In this document: piece by piece, positions 16,693 to 24,576 of the stretch
How the letters are laid out: the number at the start of each line of letters is the position of its first letter
How positions within the stretch are numbered: position 1 is the first letter of the stretch
Assembly (NCBI RefSeq): GCF_020511115.1
Contig: NZ_JAJAVH010000011.1
Coordinates: forward strand, 62,001 to 126,000
Length of the DNA: 64,000 nucleotides
Origin: Luteimonas panaciterrae
GTDB lineage: Bacteria; Pseudomonadota; Gammaproteobacteria; Xanthomonadales; Xanthomonadaceae
Direction: 5' to 3'
Made by a program: the position numbers and the translations under genes
The notes under the pieces: generated by a model
What the model saw: the letters and a program-made list of their open reading frames with translations, nothing else
Told to the model about the DNA's origin: nothing
Database searches by the model: none

Positions 16693-18099
16693 ATGCGCAT
16701 CAGCATCATCGGAGCCGGCTTCAGCGGAACCGCTCTCGCGACGGAACTGGCGACGCCGAACGACTCCGATCTCGACGTCTGCCTGGTCGGCGTGCGCAAT
16801 ACGTTCGGGCGCGGCGTGGCTTATGGCGAATCACGGCCGGAACATCTTCTCAACGTGCGGGCGCGGCAGTTGGGCGCGAGCGTGGACAACCCCGGCGAAT
16901 TCGCCGACTGGCTCAACCTCACCGAGCGCGGACGTGACAGCTTCCTGCCGCGATTGGCGTATGGCGAATACCTGCAGGATCGTCTGCAGTCGGCGCAGGC
17001 GCTGTCGTCGAATCTGACCTGCCTGGAATACGAGGCGATCATGATCGAGCGGCAGCCAGGTGGCTTTCGCATTCATCTCGCCGACGGCAGTGATTTCTTC
17101 AGCGATCGCGTCGTGCTCGCGCTGGGCGCGCTGCCGCCGCAGCGGTTGGCCGGAGTCGGGCCGCGGCTGGCCGCACATGCGCGCTACATCGGTTGGCCGT
17201 GGCAGGACGGCGCGATCGACCGCATCCCGTCCGATGCGCGTCTGTTGATCGTGGGCACCGGTCTGACGATGGCGGACGTGGTGGCGACGCTGCGCCGCCG
17301 CGAACATCGCGGTGCGATCACGGCGCTTTCGCGACATGGCCGTCTGCCGCAACACCATCTGCCCGACCCGAGCCCCGTGATCGAGTTGCCTCCACACCTG
17401 CGTCGCGCATTGGCGACGCGCGACGTCGGGCAGTTGTTGCGCGCGATCCGCTCGCTGGCGCCGGTGGTGCACGACTGGCGCAGTGTGATCGATGCCCTGC
17501 GACCGCACACCCAGGCGTTCTGGACGAGCCTGTCGCCGGTGCAGCGTGGGCGTTTCGTGCGGCATGTGCGCTCGTACTGGGAAATCTTCCGTCATCGCCT
17601 CGCCCCGCAAGTCGCCGCGGAGCTGGACGAACTACAGGTGAGCGGCCAGTTGCGGATCAGGGCAGGGCGCTTGTTGCGCGCGGGACTTTCCACAGACGGA
17701 AGCGGTGTCGACACGTTGATCCGCGATCGCGGGCAGACACGCATGAACAGCGAGCACTACGATTATCTGATCCGTGCGACCGGGCTGGACACGGACATCT
17801 CCCGTACCACGCATCCCTTGATGATGCACCTGCGCGAATCGGGGCTGGTGCGCGCCGATGCGTTCGGACTGGGCGTGGAGACGTCGGCACGGTACGAAGT
17901 GATGGACGCTTCCGGTCGCACCGTGTCCGGGCTGTATTGCCTGGGGCCGTTGCTGCGCAGCCGGCTTTGGGAGATCACGGCCGTTCCCGAACTGCGCGCC
18001 TCGGCGCGGGAACTGGCCACGCACTTGCTCGAAAGCGAACAGGCGAGCGCGCGCCCACGACGCGCGGCGGCGGCCGGCCAGCGCGTGGTGAAGGCATAG
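16693..18099 (+). CDS. FAD/NAD(P)-binding oxidoreductase (NAD_binding_9 type)
   Basis: A 468-aa flavoprotein. The N-terminal dinucleotide-binding motif IIGAGFSGTALATEL (residues 4-18) binds FAD; FGRGVAYGE and HLLNVRARQLG follow, as in proteins carrying the NAD_binding_9 (pfam13454) domain. A second Rossmann motif LLIVGTGLTMADV lies near residue 185. No membrane segment or signal is seen. The ATG at 16693 is preceded by GGGGAG and a good promoter; an open frame to 16441 lies over the promoter and is rejected. Substrate unknown. Relatives act as uncharacterised N-hydroxylase- or amine-oxidase-like enzymes. Transcribed alone. Confidence 0.9.
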   Translation: MRISIIGAGFSGTALATELATPNDSDLDVCLVGVRNTFGRGVAYGESRPEHLLNVRARQLGASVDNPGEFADWLNLTERGRDSFLPRLAYGEYLQDRLQSAQALSSNLTCLEYEAIMIERQPGGFRIHLADGSDFFSDRVVLALGALPPQRLAGVGPRLAAHARYIGWPWQDGAIDRIPSDARLLIVGTGLTMADVVATLRRREHRGAITALSRHGRLPQHHLPDPSPVIELPPHLRRALATRDVGQLLRAIRSLAPVVHDWRSVIDALRPHTQAFWTSLSPVQRGRFVRHVRSYWEIFRHRLAPQVAAELDELQVSGQLRIRAGRLLRAGLSTDGSGVDTLIRDRGQTRMNSEHYDYLIRATGLDTDISRTTHPLMMHLRESGLVRADAFGLGVETSARYEVMDASGRTVSGLYCLGPLLRSRLWEITAVPELRASARELATHLLESEQASARPRRAAAAGQRVVKA

Positions 18100-18301
18100 C
18101 GATAGCGCCTCACCTCCCGAGGGTGGCCGCCGCAGCTGCCCTTCCGGGCAACGGATTCCCGCTCGCGGCGTTCCCGCCGGATATAGGCCGGGCTATAGGC
18201 CGGTTGGCCCATGCGCCCACGGAAAACTCCCTCTAAGATGCGCAGCGCTGGGTACACGGCCGGGGCCGTGCCGCGATGTCTTCCTCAAGACCGGAGTGAT
18301 C

Positions 18302-18745
18302 ATGAAGCCGTTGATGCTGATGTTCGCCGCTGTACTCGCCACGACCGCTGCTGTCGCGCAGGCACGCGATGCGGAACAGGACAAATCCGAAATCCTGCGC
18401 GTGGAAGCCGCACTGTGCCGTGCTTTCGAGCAGGGCGACGCGAAGGCCTTGCGCGAATCGCTGGACGAGACGTTCACGCTGACCGATTCGCGCGGCGTGG
18501 TCACGGACCTGTCGCAGAACCTCGCCGAGGTCGAGAAGCGCGATCCGCTCTACACGGAATTCCGCAATCACGACCAGAACATCCGTCTGTACGGCGATGC
18601 CGCCATCGTCACCGGCATCACCACGGTGAAGGGACGTTCCGGCGAGACCCAGTTCTCCGGCGATTTCCAGTTCACCGACACCTGGGTCTATCGCGGCGGA
18701 CATTGGAAGATGGTGGCCAGCCATGCGAGCCGTTTGCAGAAATAA
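18302..18745 (+). CDS. Exported NTF2-like (DUF4440) protein
   Basis: A 147-aa exported protein with a signal peptide of about 22 residues (ending AVAQA-RD) followed by an NTF2-like domain: ILRVEAALCRAFEQGDAKALRESLDETFTL, then YGDAAIVTGITTV and DTWVYRGGHWKMVASHAS. The ATG at 18302 has GGAG at a 5-base spacing; the GTG at 18296 is a less likely start. Fold-level similarity to the gene at 9394. No catalytic residue can be assigned; may bind a small ligand in the periplasm. Confidence 0.88.
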   Translation: MKPLMLMFAAVLATTAAVAQARDAEQDKSEILRVEAALCRAFEQGDAKALRESLDETFTLTDSRGVVTDLSQNLAEVEKRDPLYTEFRNHDQNIRLYGDAAIVTGITTVKGRSGETQFSGDFQFTDTWVYRGGHWKMVASHASRLQK

Positions 18746-18901
18746 TGTCGTCGTCGGCCCGTGCGTGCCGATTAGACGGGCGCTGAGGCTCCGAAACTAG
18801 CGGATTCACCGACGGTTGGCATTGTCGAATCCGCTTCGCCATACACTTGAGTCTCTCTCCCATCGCGGCCGCTGCATCGCGGTCCTGTCCCGGTAGCTCG
18901 C

Positions 18902-20125
18902 TTGCGTACCTCGAAGCTCCTTTTCCCATTGGTGGTCGGCCTGGTTCTCATCGGCTGTCGGCAGCAGGCGCCTGCGCCCTTGCCGCTGCAGAAGCCGCTG
19001 ACGGTGCCCGCCAACAGCGGCGAGGACAGCGGCGCGTTGAGTAGCGACGCCAAGCCGGCCAAGGCGGCGCGCGTGGACGTGCTCAAGGGCACCGATTGGC
19101 CGCCGATCCGGATGACCTCGGGAGAGGCTTCCATCAGCTGTGAGGCCGACGATCCTCTGCCGGAAATCAAGATCGATCCGCCCGACGTCGTGCAGCAACA
19201 GGGGACGCCGGCGCCGACTCCGAAGCCGGACGCCAAAACCGCGACCGCCGGCGATGAAAAGAAGGACGAGGGCGGCACCGCGGGCGAGAAAGAAGACACC
19301 GAGGAGCAAATCGCACCGCCGAAAGGGCTGCTCACCGATCTCGATTTCAAGAGCATTTCCGACGCCATGGCGTCGTGCCGCGAAACAGGCCAGGTACGCG
19401 CGCGTTACAAGGGCAAGATCGGCAGCGATTTCACCGCGCTCGTGCAACGCGTGGCGGCGATGGCCGATCGCCTGCATATCGGGCGTCGCATCCTCGACAT
19501 CGATTCCACCGGCGGTCGCGTCGAGGACGCGATGCCGGCGGGCGATGCCATCGCCGAATCGCAATGGACGATCCGCGTTCGCGAGAACGCGATCTGTCAC
19601 AGCGCCTGTGTCCTGGTGCTGGCCGCTGGCGACGATCGGCAGATCGCCGGACGTATCGGCATCCATCGCATGATCCGCGTCGGCTCGAAGGCGAACACGC
19701 GCGCCGAGCTGAGTCAGGAATTGCGCGAGGTCTATGGCGAAATAAAGGACTATCTCGAACGCAACGGTGCTTCCGCCGCTGTGGCCGATCTGATGATGAC
19801 GGTGCCCAATCGCAGTCTGCGCCTGCTCACCGACACCGAGTTGAAGGAGTACGGGCTTTCCGGCGCCAACGCGGTGCAGGACGATCTCGACCGCATCCGC
19901 CTCGCGCGTCGCTGCGGCGATGATTTCGTCAAGCGCAGGGACGCCTATCAACGCGCCTACGACACCGAATGCACGGCGGCGGACAAATCTTCTCCGCACG
20001 ATCTCGAATCGTGCGCGCAGCCGCTGCGTGAACGCTACGGATTCCCGGATGAGAAATGTCTGGCGGAAAGTCCGATGGCCGTGATCCCGCTGCAGCCAGC
20101 AAGCGCCACGAGCATCAATCCCTGA
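18902..20125 (+). CDS. ClpP-like periplasmic lipoprotein (COG3904 type)
   Basis: A 407-aa lipoprotein starting at TTG 18902, the only start giving the signal MRTSKLLFPLVVGLVLIGC with lipobox LIGC (Cys19). A long low-complexity linker rich in Pro, Lys, Asp and Glu (about 70-140) separates the anchor from a ClpP/crotonase-like domain (about 150-330). The latter has DIDSTGGRVEDAM (oxyanion-loop glycines), AICHSACVLVLAAG (candidate nucleophile Ser) and GRIGIHRMI. A Cys-containing C-terminal segment follows. Likely a periplasmic serine-protease-fold protein on the envelope; catalysis is not proven. Its last 11 bases overlap the convergent S4-domain gene. Confidence 0.82.
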   Translation: MRTSKLLFPLVVGLVLIGCRQQAPAPLPLQKPLTVPANSGEDSGALSSDAKPAKAARVDVLKGTDWPPIRMTSGEASISCEADDPLPEIKIDPPDVVQQQGTPAPTPKPDAKTATAGDEKKDEGGTAGEKEDTEEQIAPPKGLLTDLDFKSISDAMASCRETGQVRARYKGKIGSDFTALVQRVAAMADRLHIGRRILDIDSTGGRVEDAMPAGDAIAESQWTIRVRENAICHSACVLVLAAGDDRQIAGRIGIHRMIRVGSKANTRAELSQELREVYGEIKDYLERNGASAAVADLMMTVPNRSLRLLTDTELKEYGLSGANAVQDDLDRIRLARRCGDDFVKRRDAYQRAYDTECTAADKSSPHDLESCAQPLRERYGFPDEKCLAESPMAVIPLQPASATSINP

Positions 20126-20330
20126 CGCGAATCTCCGTGTCGCCGGTCTGCACGGTCTGGCCGGCGCGGATCTTGCAGGTCTTGCGTAGTTCGACCGCAC
20201 CGTCCACCCGCACCAGCCCCTCGGCGACCATGGCCTTGCCGGCACCGCCGCTGTCGCAAAGGCCGGCGAGTTTCAGCAGCTGGTTGAGCTCGACGTAGTC
20301 CCGGTCAAGCTGGAAATCGATGTGGTGCAT
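20115..20330 (-). CDS. S4-domain RNA-binding protein, YbcJ-like
   Basis: A 71-aa protein that is almost entirely one S4 RNA-binding domain: YVELNQLLKLAGLCDSGGAGKAMVAEGLVRVDGAVELRK, then CKIRAGQTVQTGDTEIRV. Length and motif order match YbcJ/RlbA-type small RNA-binding proteins of proteobacteria, whose targets are poorly known. Its 3' end overlaps the converging ClpP-like lipoprotein gene by 11 bases. Confidence 0.9.
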   Translation of the reverse strand: MHHIDFQLDRDYVELNQLLKLAGLCDSGGAGKAMVAEGLVRVDGAVELRKTCKIRAGQTVQTGDTEIRVRD

Positions 20331-20501
20331 GGAAAGGAAGAAAGGCGAATGGATTCCACAGTGTCGCAGTGCGCCGCGCCGGATGCACGAAAAGACATCG
20401 GTAGCGGTTATTTCTGCAATATGTGACCAATTTCACGTGGGCGTGGTCGGCGGCCTTGTCGTAGACTCGCTGACCTCCGCACCCTTTCGCAAGGAATGTT
20501 C

Positions 20502-21026
20502 ATGAAGCTTAGCCGCCTTCTCCTGCCCCTGGCTCTGCTTGGCTGTATCGGAAGCGTTTCCGCGCAGCAGGCCCAGCCCTCGCGTCCGGCGCCGGCACAG
20601 GGCCAGCAGGCCGCCGCGGCGAAGCCCGCGCAGCCCGCATTGACTCCAGAGCAGCAGGCGCAGCTCGCCAAGCAGAACGCACAGATGACCCAGGCCGCGC
20701 AGCAGGTCATCCAGATGGTCGATGGCAATCGTATCGGCGAGATTTGGGATTCCGCCTCGGCGACGATGAAGCGCGCGGTGACGCGCGACGAGTTCGTCAA
20801 GCAGGTCACCATCGATCGCAACAAGCTCGGCAAGCCCGCCGGACGTGGACAGGCCGTGGTGACGCGCTCGCAGTTCCGGGCGGGCGATCGCGTGCCGGAA
20901 GGGCTGTATCTGAACATCGCGGTGCCGACCAAGTTCGCCAATGCGCAGCAGCCGGTGCGCGAGCTCGTGTCCTTCCGTCTCGATGAGGACAAGACCTGGC
21001 GCGTATCGGGTTACAGCCTGCGCTGA
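20502..21026 (+). CDS. Exported DUF4019-like protein
   Basis: A 174-aa exported protein: signal peptide of about 23 residues (SVSA-QQ), a Gln/Pro/Ala-rich linker with several QQAQ/PAQ runs (24-60), a helix of Gln/Met (60-75), then a DUF4019-like domain (IWDSASATMKRAVTRDEFVKQV, GLYLNIAVPTKFAN, ELVSFRLDEDKTWRVSGYSLR). The domain is found in many proteobacterial periplasmic proteins with no known activity. ATG 20502 has AAGGA six bases upstream. A strong terminator follows the stop. Confidence 0.87.
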   Translation: MKLSRLLLPLALLGCIGSVSAQQAQPSRPAPAQGQQAAAAKPAQPALTPEQQAQLAKQNAQMTQAAQQVIQMVDGNRIGEIWDSASATMKRAVTRDEFVKQVTIDRNKLGKPAGRGQAVVTRSQFRAGDRVPEGLYLNIAVPTKFANAQQPVRELVSFRLDEDKTWRVSGYSLR

Positions 21027-21047
21027 TCGGTAGCGGCTTGAGCATCG

Positions 21048-21076
21048 AAAAAGGGCGGACTGGTTCCGCCCTTTTT
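21048..21076. terminator. Bidirectional intrinsic terminator
   Basis: AAAAAGGGCGGA (21048-21059), loop CTGGT, TCCGCCCTTTTT (21065-21076). The perfect stem has an A-run on one side and a T-run on the other, so it can end both the DUF4019 gene on the plus strand and the ECF-associated membrane gene on the minus strand. Confidence 0.92.
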
Positions 21077-21104
21077 CATGGCCGTGAGGATGGCGCGGCT
21101 CGAA

Positions 21105-21773
21105 TCACTCCTGTTCGAAGCGCGCGATTTCGTCGATCAGGCTTTGCGTCTTGCGGATGCTGCCGCCGACGGCGCTGTCGTCGAGGCGCTTGCCGAGCTG
21201 GCCGTGGCTAGGATGGTGCGCCCAGCGATGGAACCACCAGGTCGCGAGCAGTCCGGGGACGCCGATGCCCAGGCCGATCCAGATCACGGAAGGCGCGCGG
21301 GCATACAGATCGCCGCCGCCGAGCCCGGCCAGCACCATCAGCACCGGCACCCACAGCACCCACCAGGACAGGCCGGTGATCATGCCGTTGCGCATGTAGA
21401 ACTTGCGCAGCGCGGTCAGCTGTTTCTGGATCTCCAGCACCGGCGCTGCGTAGTCGATGGCGGAGATCTTGGCGAGGGTGCCGCCAGCGAGCGCGATCGT
21501 GACCACGCCGTAGAGATGGACGATCACGCCCGCGATCACCACAGATGCCGTCTCCGGCTGCCGCGACCAGAGCGCGGCCGCCATCAGCACGAACAGCAGG
21601 CCGAACAGGATCTGCGCGATCTGTCCCCAGAACAGCGGGCGCAGGCGCGAGCGTGCCTTGTCCAGCCGGCTGTCGCGGAACAGCTGCAGGTTGATGGCGT
21701 TGTGCTGTTGCAGGCGGCGGTCCAGGGACTGCCAGGTGGCTTTCAGTTCGTCGAGTTCCATGAGGGTTTCCAT
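21105..21773 (-). CDS. Four-helix membrane protein, putative ECF sigma partner
   Basis: A 222-aa protein with a soluble N-terminal amphipathic stretch (MELDELKATWQSLDRRLQQHN...), then four helices at about 50-68, 76-98, 130-150 and 158-180, and a charged C-terminal tail. There is no zinc-type anti-sigma motif. It lies 42 bases downstream of a sigma-factor gene on the same strand and mirrors the protein at 3431-4078 in size, N-terminal W/Q-rich helix and topology. An alternative start is Met5. Membrane anti-sigma or accessory function is inferred from this repeated pairing. Confidence 0.8.
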   Translation of the reverse strand: METLMELDELKATWQSLDRRLQQHNAINLQLFRDSRLDKARSRLRPLFWGQIAQILFGLLFVLMAAALWSRQPETASVVIAGVIVHLYGVVTIALAGGTLAKISAIDYAAPVLEIQKQLTALRKFYMRNGMITGLSWWVLWVPVLMVLAGLGGGDLYARAPSVIWIGLGIGVPGLLATWWFHRWAHHPSHGQLGKRLDDSAVGGSIRKTQSLIDEIARFEQE

Positions 21774-21815
21774 TGCGGTTCGTGCGAATCCTTGTCGGAA
21801 TGTGTTGGAGCGGAA

Positions 21816-22328
21816 TCAGATTTCGTTGCGGATGCGTTGCTTGAGGCGGCTGATCTTGGTGGTGACGTTGCTCTCGCCGATGCCGAGGATTTCGGAGATT
21901 TCGCGGGTGCTGTGGTCTTCCAGGTACAGCAGCATCAGCGCGCGCTCCAGCCGCGGCAGTTGCCTGATGAAGCGGTGCAGGGCGCGGACGCGCTGGCCGG
22001 CCTCGAGATCGACGCCGTGTTCGTCGGCGACATCGTGCAGGGCGTCGTCGAACGCGACGGAGTGCCTGTCGCGGTGGGCGCTGCCGCGCACGTGCGAGAT
22101 CGCCACATTGAGCGCGATCCGGTACATCCACGTGGAGAAGGCATGTGATGCGTCATAGCGGGGATAGGCGCGCCACAGCTGCGTCGCGATCTCCTGCGCG
22201 AGATCGGCACGATCCTCCGGGCCGAAGGCGTAGGTGCTGGCCACTTTGAGCACGATCCCGCGATGCGCCTCGAGCAGGGCGCCGAACCGCTCCTTGGCAT
22301 CTGTCGTCATGACGGCTGTCTGTTCCAT
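21816..22328 (-). CDS. ECF RNA polymerase sigma factor
   Basis: A 170-aa sigma factor with region 2 (DRADLAQEIATQLWRAYPRY, STWMYRIALNVAISHVRG; about 38-82) and region 4 (LPRLERALMLLYLEDHSTREISEILGIGESNVTTKISRLKQRI; about 124-167). It resembles the sigma factor at 2952 in spacing and key residues (LQxE/AQEI, QLWR, YRIALN, ISH). Met7 is an alternative start. The following gene encodes a four-helix membrane protein likely to control it. The promoter region holds four 14-bp tandem repeats at 22359-22412. Confidence 0.92.
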   Translation of the reverse strand: MEQTAVMTTDAKERFGALLEAHRGIVLKVASTYAFGPEDRADLAQEIATQLWRAYPRYDASHAFSTWMYRIALNVAISHVRGSAHRDRHSVAFDDALHDVADEHGVDLEAGQRVRALHRFIRQLPRLERALMLLYLEDHSTREISEILGIGESNVTTKISRLKQRIRNEI

Positions 22329-22358
22329 GCGGGCTGGCGTGGTCCTGGTGATTGTGCG

Positions 22359-22412
22359 GGCTTGAGCGCGTTGGTTTAAGCGCGCTGGCTTGAACTTGCT
22401 GGTTTAAGCAGG
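22359..22412. repeat. Four tandem 14-bp repeats in the ECF promoter region
   Basis: Units start at 22359, 22373, 22387 and 22401: GGCTTGAGCGCGTT, GGTTTAAGCGCGCT, GGCTTGAACTTGCT and a partial GGTTTAAGCAGG. GGCTTGA and GGTTTAA alternate. They lie 31-84 bases upstream of the sigma-factor start, in the 336-bp gap shared with the divergent iron operon, so they are candidate binding sites. Confidence 0.7.
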
Positions 22413-22480
22413 TGATTCGCGGGGAGGGGCGATTTGTCACAGCGATGTGCCACGCCGACGGGGTGTGGGCGCTGTTTGCG

Positions 22481-22499
22481 CATGAGAATCAATCTCGTT
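22481..22499. promoter_or_regulatory. Putative Fur box
   Basis: The 19-mer CATGAGAATCAATCTCGTT fits the Fur consensus family built on GAGAATCATTCTC, with the GAGAAT / TCTC half-sites preserved. It lies about 165 bases upstream of the DUF3649/PepSY/DUF3325 operon, a set typically iron-regulated, and so is the probable iron-dependent operator. Nothing else clear is seen between the box and the operon except a possible 30-codon ORF. Confidence 0.75.
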
Positions 22500-22575
22500 A
22501 AAATCGCAGCCAGCCCGCGGTCTACGCCAGCCGATTCGTCCCCTGACGCGCCGATTCCCTCGACCCGGAACATTG

Positions 22576-22668
22576 ATGTCGACTTCCCCGCACGCAGCCT
22601 CCCGGATTCCGCGGGTGCCGCCGGCTCCGCCGGCTGAGGGACTTCCACGAGCGCGGCTGCGTCGGTGA
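22576..22668 (+). CDS. Possible 30-aa leader ORF before the iron operon
   Basis: ATG 22576 is preceded by GGAA at a 5-base spacing. The ORF encodes 30 residues rich in Pro, Arg and Ala, and its TGA overlaps the GTG start of the DUF3649 gene (GTGA at 22665-22668). The overlap suggests translational coupling, but the sequence itself has no recognisable feature and may be fortuitous. Confidence 0.25.
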   Translation: MSTSPHAASRIPRVPPAPPAEGLPRARLRR

Positions 22669-23000
22669 GCACGGCCGGGACGCACAAGCAGGTCGTCGCG
22701 GAACGCAAGCAGCGTCGCGGCGTGCATCCCTGGACCGTGGTCGCGCGTGTGTTGGCCGCGCTGGTCGGCGGATATTGGGTAGCTTGGAGCAGTACCGCGT
22801 TCCTGACGCTGGTCTTGCCGATGTCGCGGCCGAATCGCGTAATCACGGCCAGTCTGTGGTGCTTCGCGATCTGGGCGGCGGCGGCGATGTATGCCTTCGC
22901 CGCGCGCAGCAATTGGCGCGCGTGGTGGGTGTTGCTGTCGATCGGTGGCGTTCTGTATGCGATCGCGCTCGTTTTCGGCGCGCAGGCGATGCGGCCATGA
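22665..23000 (+). CDS. DUF3649 membrane protein, iron-uptake operon
   Basis: A 111-aa membrane protein with three helices (about 26-50, 58-77 and 83-105) after a basic N terminus (HKQVVAERKQRRGVHPW). Residues and gene order match DUF3649 proteins, which sit with PepSY and DUF3325 proteins in siderophore or TonB-receptor loci. GTG at 22665 is the start, overlapping a short ORF. The set follows a Fur box. Proposed role: an inner-membrane accessory for iron released from siderophores in the periplasm, by analogy only. Confidence 0.85.
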   Translation: MSTAGTHKQVVAERKQRRGVHPWTVVARVLAALVGGYWVAWSSTAFLTLVLPMSRPNRVITASLWCFAIWAAAAMYAFAARSNWRAWWVLLSIGGVLYAIALVFGAQAMRP

Positions 23001-23040
23001 TCCCGATGGACAAGCGACCCGGACGCGAGAAGGAGAAGCC

Positions 23041-24576
23041 GTGAAGAACAGCTTCTCGCAAAGCATGGCGTGGCTGCACACCTGGGCCGGGTTGGTCGTC
23101 GGCTGGATGCTGTTCGTGATCTTCGTCGGCGGCACCATCGCCTGCTTCGATACCGAACTGGATCGCTGGATGCGTCCGGGCATGGCCGCAGAAGCGCCTG
23201 CGCGACCGGCTGTCGACAAGCTCGTCGCCGAGTTGGAAAAAACAGATCCGGAAGCGCACGCCTGGTATCTGTATCTGCCGAGGGCGCGCTTCCCGGCGAT
23301 GAAGGCCGGCGCCTATCACGATGACGGCCGCTTCGAAATCCACGCCTACGATGCGGCGACCGGCGCGAAGCTGCGCGACACCGCCGGCGGCGAGTTCTTC
23401 TTCACGCTGCACTACAACCTGCACGCCGGCACGATCGGCATGTACCTGGTCGGGCTGGCCGGCATGATGATGCTGGTGGCGATCCTGACCGGGATCGTCA
23501 TCCACAAGCGCATCTTCAAGGATTTCTTCCTGTTCCGTTTCCGCGGCGGCGGACAGCGCGCCTGGCTCGACGGTCACAACATCACCGGCGTGCTCGGCCT
23601 GCCGTTCCACTTGATGATCGCCTACACGGGCGTCGCGATCTTCGTGGCCTCTTACATGACGGCTGGCTTGCAGGCCGGCTATCGTGGCGATGCCGAGAAG
23701 TTCTACAAGGAGGCGGCGCCGTATACGCATCGCGAGGAAATGCACAGGCCTCCGCCTTTGCGCGCGCCCTTGCAACCGATGATCGACGATGCGCGCAAGC
23801 GGCTGGGCGCCGATCCCTGGATCATCGCCATCGAGCACCCGAACGATGCGTCCACCGTGGTGAACGTTGCGCTCGATCACAGCCGTCACGTGGCGTGGAA
23901 CTATCGCTCCGTTTATTACGACGGCATCACCGGTGCGTACATGGCCGGAGGCCAGCAACCGAGCGGGGGCTATCACACCTATACCTTCCTCGGCGGCCTG
24001 CACATGGTGCAGTTCGGCGGGATGTTGTTCCGCTGGCTGTATTTCCTGCTCGGATTGTCCGGATGCGTGATGCTGGCGTGCGGCATGCAGGTCTGGGTGG
24101 AGAAGCGCGCCAGGCGCGTGCGCGAGGCAGGTGTCGTGTCCGGCTATGGGCTGGTGCGCGCGCTCAATATCGGCGCGGTGGCGGGCATGCCGCTGGCGGT
24201 CGTGTCGATGCTGTGGGCGAATCGTTTGCTGCCGGATGGGATCGCGGAGCGGGCGACGCAGGAAATCCGCATCTTCTGCGCGGCGTGGATCGTCTCCGCG
24301 TTGTGGGCATGCCTGCGCCTGAGGCGCGGCAATCCGTGGCGCGAGCTGTTCTTCGTGACGGCGCTGCTCTGTCTTGGTCTTCCGCTGTTGTCGATGGCGG
24401 TAGCGCCGGAGGGATCGTTGCTGCACACCGTTCCGGCAGGCGCCTGGGCGGTGGCTTCCGTGGATTGGGTACTGCTGGCCTTCGGCGCGGCTTTTGCGTG
24501 GCTGGCGCGACGCGCCAGTCGAGTCGAAGACAAGCAGCCGGACATACTTCGAAGCCGCGCGGAGGCATCGGCATGA
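23041..24576 (+). CDS. PepSY-associated transmembrane protein, iron reductase-like
   Basis: A 511-aa inner-membrane protein of the PepSY_TM family. An N-terminal helix (about 10-40, AWLHTWAGLVVGWMLFVIFVGGT) carries the conserved His. A periplasmic PepSY-like stretch follows, then helices near 135-160 and 185-205, a second periplasmic part with FLGGLHMVQFGGMLFRWLYFLLGLSG, and four C-terminal helices. Relatives are viewed as periplasmic or inner-membrane reductases that free iron from siderophores. The start is GTG 23041 with GGAGAAG just before. It is the middle gene of the DUF3649/PepSY/DUF3325 unit and overlaps the next gene by 4 bases. Confidence 0.9.
   Translation: MKNSFSQSMAWLHTWAGLVVGWMLFVIFVGGTIACFDTELDRWMRPGMAAEAPARPAVDKLVAELEKTDPEAHAWYLYLPRARFPAMKAGAYHDDGRFEIHAYDAATGAKLRDTAGGEFFFTLHYNLHAGTIGMYLVGLAGMMMLVAILTGIVIHKRIFKDFFLFRFRGGGQRAWLDGHNITGVLGLPFHLMIAYTGVAIFVASYMTAGLQAGYRGDAEKFYKEAAPYTHREEMHRPPPLRAPLQPMIDDARKRLGADPWIIAIEHPNDASTVVNVALDHSRHVAWNYRSVYYDGITGAYMAGGQQPSGGYHTYTFLGGLHMVQFGGMLFRWLYFLLGLSGCVMLACGMQVWVEKRARRVREAGVVSGYGLVRALNIGAVAGMPLAVVSMLWANRLLPDGIAERATQEIRIFCAAWIVSALWACLRLRRGNPWRELFFVTALLCLGLPLLSMAVAPEGSLLHTVPAGAWAVASVDWVLLAFGAAFAWLARRASRVEDKQPDILRSRAEASA

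Noticed and set aside
18180..18215. ATAGGCCGG direct repeat before the NTF2-like gene
   Set aside because: Only two short copies with no palindrome or promoter element; not enough to call a site.
18806..20245. 479-codon minus-strand frame over the ClpP-like lipoprotein
   Set aside because: Shadow; the plus strand has a lipobox, a linker and a recognisable domain.
22482..22637. 51-codon frame starting inside the Fur box
   Set aside because: The ATG lies within the operator and has no ribosome-binding site; the product has no feature.
22843..24426. 527-codon minus-strand frame over the PepSY gene
   Set aside because: His/Gln/Arg-rich shadow typical of antisense membrane genes.
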